Below the pieces are notes generated by a model. It did no database searches, had not been told where the DNA came from, and worked only from the letters and a program-made list of their open reading frames with translations. Positions 53,901 through 59,823 of a stretch of DNA of 64,000 nucleotides are shown in pieces. The position numbers and the translations under genes are program-made. Source of the stretch: Orlajensenia flava (lineage in GTDB: Bacteria > Actinomycetota > Actinomycetes > Actinomycetales > Microbacteriaceae); the NCBI RefSeq assembly GCF_004801905.1, contig NZ_SSSN01000002.1:1-64000 (forward strand). Reading direction: 5' to 3'. The first letter of the stretch is position 1, and every line of letters begins with the position of its first letter.

Positions 53901-54689
53901 GTGCTCGAGCACGCCGTCAAGCGGCCTCGTGAGTCCCTCATGGTCATCACGGCGAGCTCGCGTCACGCCGTCCGCGTGCATCAGGCGGTTCTGGCGGCGT
54001 TCGCCAAGCGCACCGACCTCTCGGGGTTCATCCTCAACGATTCCGCCGAGCCCTTCACCGTCCTCACACTCGAGCAGGCGACGGCGCAGAGCCGCGACCG
54101 GGTGATCTTCTCGATCGGGTTCGGGCGCACCCCGCACGGGCGCGTGCTCTCCAACTTCGGCGCCCTCGGAGAGCCGGGCGGCGATCGGCTCCTGGCGGTC
54201 GGCATGACCCGGGCACGCCGGGCGATGGACATCGTGTCGTGCTTCCGGGCCGACGACATCGACGACGACCGGCGACGCAACGGCATCCTCGCTCTCGCCC
54301 AGGTGCTCGAGCAGATCGACGCGGGCAGCTCGTCGCACGCCGATATCGGCGTATCGGAGGCGATGCTGCGCGATCTGGCTTCTCGGCTGCGGGCGATGGG
54401 CATCCGGGTCGATCTCGGACACCGTGGCAAGCTCGCGCTCGCTGCTGCGCACGGCGGCAAGGCGATTGCGGTCGAGACGGATGCCGGCGTCGGTCGGATG
54501 AGCCTCCGCGAGTCGCTGCGCCTGCGCCCCGATGTGCTCCGCCGTCTCGGGTGGCACTACCTGCGGGTGCACTCGTTCGAGTTGTTCAGCGACCCGGATG
54601 CCGTCGCCCGACGCATCGCCGATGTGCTGGGCGTCACCATCCCTGAGCCGCTGCTCACCGACACGGCGCCCATCAGCCTCCGGGCCTGA
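50940..54689 (+). CDS. Giant SF1 helicase-like protein with degenerate ATPase and nuclease motifs
   Basis: 1,249 residues. The N-terminal 280 residues resemble DUF4011 ('RSPLLHFDDKPRTRIELS', 'GKTVLLSSLIRDELALRNAR'). An SF1/AAA_11-12 helicase core follows from about residue 290 to 1,130. The C-terminal 80 residues look like a PD-(D/E)XK domain of the MTES_1575 type ('KAIAVETDAG', 'LGWHYLRVHSFELFSDP'). Key residues are missing: Walker A reads P-G-T-G-G-T, with Gly318 where Lys is needed; Walker B reads V-D-A-G-A, with Ala842 for the catalytic Glu; and the nuclease strand reads L-A-L-A-A where an Asp is expected. Motif VI 'GMTRARRAMDIV' is kept. It may be a pseudo-enzyme with a structural or DNA-binding role. 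GTG start, leaderless. Confidence 0.85.
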   Translation: MWRLDRKSDDEPSSNLPPQQVTAPHDLSTGEPGLRPANIAEPAWQRWRSELADVGGRSPLLHFDDKPRTRIELSVTHPGGLPQFITGKTVLLSSLIRDELALRNARLAAGAITQKGIELRSMRGIESVHLGIGLAQWRFGEEEFLAPLLLRPLAIRRYGRDFELKLKGAPFLNPELAHALETQFRITLDADAFVALAVTNGAFKPQPVIDRLRGLTSHLAWFNVMPRLVVSSFADVGRRMLGDASVLDHPLIDAVAGNPTSRGVIEGGFNPVQAVNQDSRPPATDVLLLDSDSEQENVVAQITAGNSVVVKTLPGTGGTQTIVNALGSLMAQHKRVLVVSARRATLDGVAHRLAQVGLPGVAVSARTLRRDLINGIGRNEKASAPSVSDIDDALVRLRKVLLDYRHALTRREPALGVSVLDALGELTRLSLLPTPPATTARLDHDSLAAMAHSRPAAAETLIKAATLGEFRYGPGDSPWYGASFSSTQEATSTHDLAKRLNSIELPRLIERANALIGQTRLRPYESIAELGIYLRLLLEIRETLDKFQPSVYDRSLVELIAATSNRRDSPEMSGANRRRLKKLAGEYLRPGVHVTDMNDALRRIQQQRTLWQRYVVAGSTPQVPVGIADVQVAYQRVTDDLSHLDGPLGVSGTSRQMASRPIRELIYTMSGLAAESEVLANLQERTALLARLRELGLDPLLTDLSRRHVPEGDVSAELELAWWQSALETMLASDKALLGANTTVLDRLEADFRLVDEAHASASGGLLAALLAETWTIGVVDWPEEADLLRRLLRSDRTSPLTLQAAAPHLSKVLAPIWLASPYEVAEIGDDIVFDTVMLVDAGAVTMAESLGALRRGKQVVAFGDPVTQSPSLFDTGVWESNDLSRRIDGDELPSVDALHADSALARLGELLPTLTLTHSYRAGGEDLAELVNRRFYAGRIDALPWAGSFLGHGSLGFHFVVGHGMPDNDSGAVESVDAEVAKVVELVLEHAVKRPRESLMVITASSRHAVRVHQAVLAAFAKRTDLSGFILNDSAEPFTVLTLEQATAQSRDRVIFSIGFGRTPHGRVLSNFGALGEPGGDRLLAVGMTRARRAMDIVSCFRADDIDDDRRRNGILALAQVLEQIDAGSSSHADIGVSEAMLRDLASRLRAMGIRVDLGHRGKLALAAAHGGKAIAVETDAGVGRMSLRESLRLRPDVLRRLGWHYLRVHSFELFSDPDAVARRIADVLGVTIPEPLLTDTAPISLRA

Positions 54690-54722
54690 TTCGGCGGGGT
54701 CGACGCGGTCGGCCAGCGCGGT

Positions 54723-55028
54723 GATGCGCATTATCGCACCGAAGCAAGTTCCGAATGCGCGTTATGGCACTGATGGCCGAGGTGGCCTTCGCCGTCACCA
54801 AGCAGCCCGGACGCGGGATGCGCGTTATGGCACCGAGCAACTTCCGGATGCACGTTATCGCACGGCAGCGGGGGCTCATTCGCGCGATGCGCATTATTGC
54901 ACCGCGGCAATCACCCGATGCGCGCTATGGCACTGACGGGCGACGTGGACGTCGCCGTCACCGAGCTGCGCGAGGCCCCGGATGCGCGTTATGGCACCGC
55001 GCGAGGCAGCGGATGCGCGTTATGGCAC
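54723..55028. repeat. Eight-copy 17-base interspersed repeat array with 163-base higher-order period
   Basis: Eight copies of RATGCRCRYTATNGCAC (commonest form GATGCGCGTTATGGCAC) begin at 54723, 54754, 54817, 54847, 54886, 54917, 54981 and 55012. The spacing series 31-63-30 occurs twice (31-63-30, then 31-64-31), so copies 1-4 and 5-8 are a duplicated block with a period of about 163 bases. Copies 1 and 5 share the variant CATTAT, and the two long spacers resemble each other. The array fills the 383-base gap between the helicase-like gene and the next small gene. It is not CRISPR: repeats are short and divergent and spacers are themselves repeated. Confidence 0.85.
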
Positions 55029-55059
55029 TGATGCGGGAGGGGGAGCGGCGCTGGGGTCG

Positions 55060-55065
55060 TACGCT
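55060..55065 (+). promoter_or_regulatory. -10 box TACGCT of small leaderless gene
   Basis: TACGCT lies 7 bases before the ATG at 55073 and 31 bases after the last repeat of the array, so the array forms the upstream flank of this promoter. Confidence 0.45.
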
Positions 55066-55072
55066 GGAGGCG

Positions 55073-55267
55073 ATGGAGCAACCGGAACGGCCACCCCGGC
55101 AGCGCGTGGAGAAGCAGCGCGGCAGGCGAGCGCGTCTCACGCCCGTCGACGGCACTGACACGTCGCCCGAGGCGCCTGTCATCCGTTCGCAGGGTTCCTC
55201 GGGGGATGCGGGAAGCGCCGGCCCCAACGACGATCGACTGCGCCGGGAACGCCCGCCGCATTGGTGA
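55073..55267 (+). CDS. Small basic hypothetical protein ending in RPPHW
   Basis: 64 residues, hydrophilic and probably disordered: 'MEQPERPPRQRVEKQRGRRA' at the start, a middle rich in Ser/Gly/Thr/Pro, and the end 'NDDRLRRERPPHW'. I recall similar short actinobacterial proteins with a closing D-x-R-L-R-R-x-x-P-P-H-W, but cannot check this. The leaderless box fits this ATG. The longer in-frame extension upstream would translate the repeat array and is rejected. Function unknown. Confidence 0.6.
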   Translation: MEQPERPPRQRVEKQRGRRARLTPVDGTDTSPEAPVIRSQGSSGDAGSAGPNDDRLRRERPPHW

Positions 55268-55320
55268 CGCACCACGGATGAGCGCCGAGCGCTCCGGTGA
55301 GTGCCTCCGCTCGGCGCACG

Positions 55321-55456
55321 CGCCGCACTGGTGATGGCCCGAGGCGATGCGCTCACGCACCGGTGTCCCAGCCGCGAGAGCCCGCCGCACGTCTGATGCC
55401 CCGCGGCGGAGCGCTCACGTACTGGTGTCCCAGCCGCTAGCGCCCGCCGGCACCTG
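55321..55456. repeat. Imperfect tandem repeat, about 60 bases, two copies plus a partial
   Basis: Two copies (starting near 55321 and 55382) share GCGCTCACG, the core GGTGTCCCAGCCGC and GCGCCCGCCG-type ends, and a third partial copy follows at 55441. Each starts with a form of CCGCCGCACTGGTGA, which closely resembles the last codons and stop of the preceding small gene. They lie between that gene and mscL, in a 200-base stretch with no other feature. Confidence 0.65.
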
Positions 55457-55467
55457 GTGAGTGCCGG

Positions 55468-55890
55468 TCAGTCGCGCGTGCGCCCCTGCGCCTGCAGCAG
55501 GTCGCGGATCTCGGTCAGCCGGTCGAGCTCGGTCGCGGCCGCAGCGGCCGGCTCCTCGCCCGCCTTCCGGCGGCGTTCCTGCGCGGCCTTCATCGCGTTG
55601 ATCGGCATGACGAACACGAAGTAGACCACGATCGCCACGATGAGGAACGTGATGATCGCCCCGACGACGGCGCCGAACTTGACGTGAGCGTCATGACCGT
55701 CGAGCCCGGGGATCGTGAGTACGAGCGCATCATCGAGGCTGCTGGCGTTGAACAGCGCGCCGATCAGCGGATTGAAGATGTTAGTGACGATCGAGTTGAC
55801 GACTGCGGTGAATGCCGCGCCGATGACGACCGCGACGGCCAGGTCGATGACGTTGCCGCGCAGGATGAACTCGCGGAATCCCTTGATCAC
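55468..55890 (-). CDS. mscL: Large-conductance mechanosensitive channel
   Basis: 140 residues. 'MIKGFREFILRGNVIDLAVA' with the pore helix 'VVIGAAFTAVVNSIVTNIF', 'NPLIGAL', the second span 'FGAVVGAIITFLIVAIVVYF', 'FVMPINAMKA' and a C-terminal helix bundle 'ELDRLTEIRDLLQAQG'. Homopentameric channel releasing solutes on hypo-osmotic shock. GTG start with GGGGGAAAG upstream. The order mscL, fmdB, cyclo-ligase, galU is also found in mycobacteria. Confidence 0.97.
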   Translation of the reverse strand: MIKGFREFILRGNVIDLAVAVVIGAAFTAVVNSIVTNIFNPLIGALFNASSLDDALVLTIPGLDGHDAHVKFGAVVGAIITFLIVAIVVYFVFVMPINAMKAAQERRRKAGEEPAAAAATELDRLTEIRDLLQAQGRTRD

Positions 55891-55931
55891 GGTGCTTTCC
55901 CCCAGAGGTAGAAGACGGTACTGATACGACG

Positions 55932-56369
55932 TTATGAGGAAGCGGACCCGGATGTCGACCCGGACGACCGAGAACCCGATGAACCCGACCCGCCGGAGGA
56001 CGAACCACCCGATGAACCCGAGCCGCCGGAGGACGATCCGCCCGACGACCCCGACCCGCCCGAGGACGACCCGCCCGAGGAAGAGGTTCCCCCCGAACCC
56101 GATCCGCCCGACCCCTTCGAGTCACTGGACCCACCGGATCCACCGGCCGGCGAGCCCGTGACACTTCCAGCCGACGGTCCTCCGCCCGAAGCCGCCCGCG
56201 AGTCGGTGCGGTAGAAGCCGGAGCCGTTGAACGTGACGCCGATGCTGTTGAACACCTTGCGCAGCCGACCGCCGCACACCTCGCAGATCGTCAGCGAGTC
56301 GTCGGAGAAGGACTGCTGGATGTCGAAAGCGTTGTCGCACTCGGTGCAGCGGTAGGCATAGGTAGGCAC
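55932..56369 (-). CDS. FmdB family zinc-ribbon protein with long Ser/Gly tail
   Basis: 145 residues. The N-terminal 60 residues are a typical FmdB regulatory-type zinc ribbon: 'PTYAYRCTECDNAFDIQQSF' and 'CEVCGGRLRKVFNSIGVTF' with two C-x2-C pairs, then 'FNGSGFYRTDSR'. The rest, about 75 residues, is almost only Ser and Gly with a repeating S-S-S-G-G-S-G-S-S-G-G unit. Such tails vary between strains. GTG start with GGAG 5 bases upstream; longer frames upstream run into the cyclo-ligase gene. Function of the family is not established. Confidence 0.88.
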   Translation of the reverse strand: MPTYAYRCTECDNAFDIQQSFSDDSLTICEVCGGRLRKVFNSIGVTFNGSGFYRTDSRAASGGGPSAGSVTGSPAGGSGGSSDSKGSGGSGSGGTSSSGGSSSGGSGSSGGSSSGGSGSSGGSSSGGSGSSGSRSSGSTSGSASS

Positions 56370-56403
56370 GGAATCTCCGGGTGGTGCGTGAAGGGGAAGG
56401 TCC

Positions 56404-56985
56404 TCAGAAGGAGAGGATCCTCGTGGGGGTGATGGCTCCGCTGACGGGCTCGTCGTGCCGTTCGCGCGGCACCTCGTCGAGCACCTCCGAGTCGAAGACG
56501 ACGGCGTACACCGGAGGACATCTTTCCATCGACCCCAGGGTCTTGTCGAAATAGCCGCGACCCCAGCCCATCCGGACGCCGTGGGAGTCAACGGCGGATG
56601 CCGGTACGACGATGAGGTCGACGTCGTTGACGGCGATCGGCCCGAGAAGCTCGCCGACGGCCTCCGGGAGTCCGTAGATGCCCTCGGTCTCGACGTTCTC
56701 CTCTCCGACCGTCCAGTCCAGCAGTCCGTCCTCACGCGAAACCGGGAAGAGCACGCGGATGCCCTGCGCCTCGGCCCAGTTGATGAACGGGCGGGTGTTC
56801 GGCTCGAACGGTGTCGAGAGGTAGCAGGCGACCGATCGTGCGGAGAGGTCGACCGTGATCGACTCGAGATTCTCGGTGAGACCGGCGGTGGCGGCGTCGC
56901 GCTCGTTCGACGACATGTTCTGGCGGCGTTCGCGGATCTCGGCGCGCAGCGCGCGCTTGCGCTGGGCGGCCGGCTCGGATGGCAT
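56404..56985 (-). CDS. 5-formyltetrahydrofolate cyclo-ligase
   Basis: 193 residues. ATP-dependent conversion of 5-formyl-THF to 5,10-methenyl-THF. N-terminal basic 'AQRKRALRAEIRERRQNMS' (ATP site), 'VACYLSTPFEPNTRPF', 'VLFPVSREDGLLDW', 'LIVVPASAVDSHGVRMGWGR' with 'GYFDKTL', and 'VPRERHDEPVSGAITPTRIL'. ATG 6 bases after a TAGACT box; no ribosome binding site. Divergent from galU with both starts leaderless. Confidence 0.93.
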   Translation of the reverse strand: MPSEPAAQRKRALRAEIRERRQNMSSNERDAATAGLTENLESITVDLSARSVACYLSTPFEPNTRPFINWAEAQGIRVLFPVSREDGLLDWTVGEENVETEGIYGLPEAVGELLGPIAVNDVDLIVVPASAVDSHGVRMGWGRGYFDKTLGSMERCPPVYAVVFDSEVLDEVPRERHDEPVSGAITPTRILSF

Positions 56986-56991
56986 GGGGTC

Positions 56992-56997
56992 AGTCTA
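56992..56997 (-). promoter_or_regulatory. -10 box TAGACT of leaderless cyclo-ligase gene
   Basis: TAGACT on the minus strand, 6 bases before the ATG at 56985, followed by GA as in the galU and rimJ boxes. Confidence 0.5.
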
Positions 56998-57048
56998 GGC
57001 TGCGCGCATCCGCCATCCTCCGGACGCCCCGGCGTAACACGACTCGAC

Positions 57049-57054
57049 TAGCCT
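57049..57054 (+). promoter_or_regulatory. -10 box TAGCCT of leaderless galU
   Basis: TAGCCT lies 6 bases before the galU ATG at 57061. No ribosome binding site and no clear -35. Confidence 0.5.
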
Positions 57055-57060
57055 GATGGC

Positions 57061-57951
57061 ATGACCCGTGCGACCAAGTCCGTGATTCCCGCCGCCGGCC
57101 TCGGAACCCGCTTCCTGCCCGCCACCAAGGCCATGCCCAAGGAGATGCTGCCCGTCGTCGACAAGCCGGCCATCCAATACGTCGTGGAGGAGTCGGTGAA
57201 CGCCGGTCTCGAGGACGTGCTGATGATCATCGGCCGCAACAAGAACGCCCTGGCCAACCACTTCGACCAGGTGCCGGAGCTCGAGCGCAACCTCGAGAAG
57301 AAGGGCGACCTCGATCGACTGGAGCGCACCAAGTTCCCGAGCGACCTCGCCGACATCCACTTCCTCCGTCAAGGCGACCCCAAGGGCCTCGGGCACGCCG
57401 TCCTCCGCTCACGCAAGCACGTGGGAGACGAGCCGTTCGCCGTCCTGCTCGGTGACGACATCATCGATCCCAAGGAGTCGCTGCTCGTGCAGATGCTCGA
57501 CGAGCAGGAGAAGCGCGACGCGACGATCATCGCGCTCATGGAGGTCGACCCCGCGCAGATCAACATGTACGGAGCGGCAGCGGTGGAGCAGACCGACGAC
57601 CCCGACGTGGTCCGCGTCACCGGCCTGGTCGAGAAGCCCGACCCGGCCGATGCTCCCTCGAACCTGGCCATCATCGGCCGCTACGTGCTCAAGCCCGAGG
57701 TCTACGACATCCTCGAGCGCACCGAGCCGGGCAAGGGTGGCGAGATCCAGCTGACGGATGCCCTGCAGGAGCTCGCTGCCGACGTGGAGCACGGGGGAGG
57801 CGTCTACGGCGTGGTGTTCCGCGGCCGCCGTTTCGACACCGGCGACCGGCTCGACTACATCAAGGCCATCGTGCAACTGGCGGTCGAGCGCGACGACCTC
57901 GGCCCCGACCTCCGCCCCTGGCTGCAGGAGTTCGCCGCAACGCTCCAGTAG
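57061..57951 (+). CDS. galU: UTP-glucose-1-phosphate uridylyltransferase
   Basis: 296 residues. Makes UDP-glucose, the substrate of GalE and of many glycan enzymes here. 'VIPAAGLGTRFLPATKAMPK' with 'EMLPVVDKPAIQYVVEE' at the N-terminus, 'RQGDPKGLGHAVLRSRKHVG', 'FAVLLGDDIIDPKESLLVQM' (catalytic Asp), 'VTGLVEKPDPADAPSNLAII' and 'YGVVFRGRRFDTGDRLDYIK'. Leaderless ATG. Followed by a rimJ-type gene after 9 bases. Confidence 0.97.
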   Translation: MTRATKSVIPAAGLGTRFLPATKAMPKEMLPVVDKPAIQYVVEESVNAGLEDVLMIIGRNKNALANHFDQVPELERNLEKKGDLDRLERTKFPSDLADIHFLRQGDPKGLGHAVLRSRKHVGDEPFAVLLGDDIIDPKESLLVQMLDEQEKRDATIIALMEVDPAQINMYGAAAVEQTDDPDVVRVTGLVEKPDPADAPSNLAIIGRYVLKPEVYDILERTEPGKGGEIQLTDALQELAADVEHGGGVYGVVFRGRRFDTGDRLDYIKAIVQLAVERDDLGPDLRPWLQEFAATLQ

Positions 57952-57954
57952 CCT
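57949..57954 (+). promoter_or_regulatory. -10 box TAGCCT of leaderless rimJ-like gene
   Basis: TAGCCT begins inside the galU stop codon and lies 6 bases before the GTG at 57961. The rimJ-like gene may thus have its own leaderless transcript inside the galU operon. Confidence 0.4.
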
Positions 57955-57960
57955 GAACCT

Positions 57961-58617
57961 GTGTCGGTTCCCACACTGCGCGAAGGCGCCGTGACCCTTC
58001 GTCCCATCCGCCTGCGCGATGCCCGAGTCGTCGAACGCGAGCTGATGGAGAACCGGCGTTGGCTGCGGCAGTGGGAGGCGACGAGCCCGCACGCTCCCGT
58101 CAACTTCGATATGCGGGCCAGCATCCGCAACCTGCTCTCGCACGCTCGCGCGGGCACGGGTCTGCCCTTCGTCATGGAGTACGACGGGCAGGTCGCCGGC
58201 CAGCTCAACGTGTCGAGCATCACCGGTGGGTCGCTCGCGTCCGCATCGATCGGCTACTGGGTGTCCGAACGCTTCGCCGGCCGCGGGCTGACGCCGATCT
58301 CGGTGGCCCTCGCCACGGACTACTGCTTCTACCGGCTCGGGTTGCACCGCATGGAGATCTGCATCCGCCCCGAGAACGGCCCGTCCCTTCGGGTGGTGGA
58401 GAAGCTCGGGTTCCGCTACGAGGGCCTGCGCCGTCGGTTCATCCACATCAACGGCGACTGGCGAGACCACTTCTGCTTCGCCCTCGTGGCCGAGGAGTTG
58501 AGGCAGGGCGTGCTGCGTCGCTACCTCGACGGGGCCGTGCCCGCGGATGCCGCAGAGGTCTCACCGGGCGACCGCGAGGCGGCGGCGCATCCGCTTCCGT
58601 CGGTGGACCGGCTCTGA
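57961..58617 (+). CDS. RimJ/RimL-type GNAT N-acetyltransferase
   Basis: 218 residues. GNAT fold: 'LRPIRLRDARVVERELMENR' at the N-terminus, 'LPFVMEYDGQVAGQLNVSSI', 'ASIGYWVSERFAGRGLTPIS' (acetyl-CoA loop), 'FYRLGLHRMEICIRPENGPS', 'KLGFRYEGLRRRFIHINGDW' and 'DHFCFALVAEEL'. The R-x-H-R-M-E and I-N-G-x-W-x-D blocks are RimJ-like. Target unknown. The mycobacterial counterpart lies two genes after galU (Rv0995); here moeA/glp is missing between them. Confidence 0.9.
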   Translation: MSVPTLREGAVTLRPIRLRDARVVERELMENRRWLRQWEATSPHAPVNFDMRASIRNLLSHARAGTGLPFVMEYDGQVAGQLNVSSITGGSLASASIGYWVSERFAGRGLTPISVALATDYCFYRLGLHRMEICIRPENGPSLRVVEKLGFRYEGLRRRFIHINGDWRDHFCFALVAEELRQGVLRRYLDGAVPADAAEVSPGDREAAAHPLPSVDRL

Positions 58618-58712
58618 GTCACGCCCGACCGTCCGGTCTTCTTCTGGGCGAACCCTCAGGTTCTGCTTGAGACACGCCTGCCGCCGCGACTGCCCCTGGC
58701 GCTGCTCGCCCC

Positions 58713-58718
58713 TACCGT
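58713..58718 (+). promoter_or_regulatory. -10 box TACCGT of leaderless GlpR-like gene
   Basis: TACCGT lies 6 bases before the ATG at 58725. No ribosome binding site is present. Confidence 0.4.
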
Positions 58719-58724
58719 TGGACC

Positions 58725-59648
58725 ATGGGCGACACGATGGGCGGCGGAGTGATGGTGGCCATCGCGGCCGCACTCTGGATCGCCTACCTGCTCCCCAGCT
58801 GGCTCAATCGCCGGCAGTACATCGCGACAGAGCGCAACGCCGTGCGGTTGCAGCAGACCCTGCGCGTGCTCGCCGAGACCGCTGAGACGCCCCAGAGCGT
58901 TCACCTCGAGGCCACGGCCCGGGCGGTGGCGAGCCAGGAGCGCCTGCTGCGCGAACACGAGGCGACCGAGAGGGCGCGACGGAGGGCGGCGGAGCAGACG
59001 GCCATCGCCGAGCGGCGCACGGCGGAACAGCTGGCCCGCGTCGCCACCCGTGCCGCCACCAACGCCGGGCGTGCCCGTAGCCGTTCGCTGAGGCGAGCCC
59101 GCGGCGTCGCCTCCCTCGTGATGCTGATCTCGTTGCTGGTCGCGATCGGAGGAACCGTCTCCGCGGTGCTGGGGTCGGGCTGGATGCTCGCGGCCGGTGG
59201 GTTCATCGGCTTCCTTGCCGGACTGGCGGGGGTCGTCGCCCTCGCTCGCGCCGCGACCCCGGTGCGACCGGCCGTGCGCGCATCCGTCCTCACCGAAGCC
59301 CCGACGCAGACGTGGGCTCCGGTGGAGCTGGGCGAGCCCGAGCCGGTGGCCACGTGGACACCTCAGCCGCTGCCGCGTCCGCTGGCGTCGTCGCGGGGAA
59401 CCGCAGCAGCGGTCGCCATGGACTCCGTGGAGGCCGCCGAGAAACTCCGGCGCGCTGCCGTGCTCGCCGCCATCTCGGAGCGCGCAGCGCAACTCAACGA
59501 GGCCGTTCCGCTTCGGCGCCCGTCGCGGGCCGAGCCGGTCGAACAGCCCGCCGCCGACTCCCGATTCGCGCGGATGGGCATTGTCGACGAGGCCGAGACG
59601 GCCTTCTCCGATCTCGATTCCGTGCTGCGTCGGCGCCGCGCCGGCTGA
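58725..59648 (+). CDS. GlpR/SepX-like membrane protein
   Basis: 307 residues. Membrane span at residues 7-25 ending 'WIAYLLPSWLNRRQYIATER', then 'QTLRVLAETAETPQ', a long charged helix (residues 55-125, rich in Glu/Arg/Ala, likely coiled coil), two further spans at about 130-180 with a 'SGWMLAAGGFIGFLAGLAG' hairpin, and a soluble Pro-rich tail. The layout and the place after galU and rimJ match Rv0996/GlpR of mycobacteria and corynebacteria and SepX of Streptomyces, which act in division and polar growth. The match rests on architecture, neighbours and the W-x-A-Y/F-L-L-P start, so it is not certain. Confidence 0.6.
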   Translation: MGDTMGGGVMVAIAAALWIAYLLPSWLNRRQYIATERNAVRLQQTLRVLAETAETPQSVHLEATARAVASQERLLREHEATERARRRAAEQTAIAERRTAEQLARVATRAATNAGRARSRSLRRARGVASLVMLISLLVAIGGTVSAVLGSGWMLAAGGFIGFLAGLAGVVALARAATPVRPAVRASVLTEAPTQTWAPVELGEPEPVATWTPQPLPRPLASSRGTAAAVAMDSVEAAEKLRRAAVLAAISERAAQLNEAVPLRRPSRAEPVEQPAADSRFARMGIVDEAETAFSDLDSVLRRRRAG

Positions 59649-59701
59649 GCCGACGCCCGTCCTGCGCATCGCTCTTCGGGTGGTAACGTAGACAACCGCA
59701 A

Positions 59702-59774
59702 GGGCCTATGGCGCAGTTGGTAGCGCGTCTCGTTCGCAATGAGAAGGTCGGGAGTTCGAATCTCCCTAGGTCCA
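59702..59774 (+). tRNA. tRNA-Ala(CGC)
   Basis: A full cloverleaf: acceptor GGGCCTA / TAGGTCC with the alanine identity pair G3-U70, D stem GCGC/GCGC, anticodon arm TCTCG-TTCGCAA-TGAGA (anticodon CGC), T arm GGGAG-TTCGAAT-CTCCC, and discriminator A. The 3' end is followed by CCT, so CCA is not encoded. Confidence 0.95.
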
Positions 59775-59823
59775 CCTTGAGGCCGCGTCGGCGGGTGTCG
59801 TCGGGTCGTGGGAGCATGTAGCG

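Noticed and set aside
50940-54689. Helicase-nuclease fusion as a phage-defence system
   Set aside because: ATPase and nuclease residues are missing, and no methyltransferase, toxin or other defence gene lies nearby; neighbours are corA and mscL.
53052-54731. A 559-codon minus-strand frame opposite the helicase-like gene
   Set aside because: Composition is that of a GC shadow (Arg/Glu/His/Asp-rich), with no recognisable motif.
54723-55028. Repeat array as a CRISPR locus
   Set aside because: Repeats are only 17 bases and variable, spacers range from 13 to 47 bases and two of them resemble each other, and there are no cas genes in the window.
54755-55072. N-terminal extension of the small gene through the repeat array
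   Set aside because: Repeat spacing is not a multiple of three, the translated sequence is Arg/Met-rich noise, and the leaderless promoter box lies after it.
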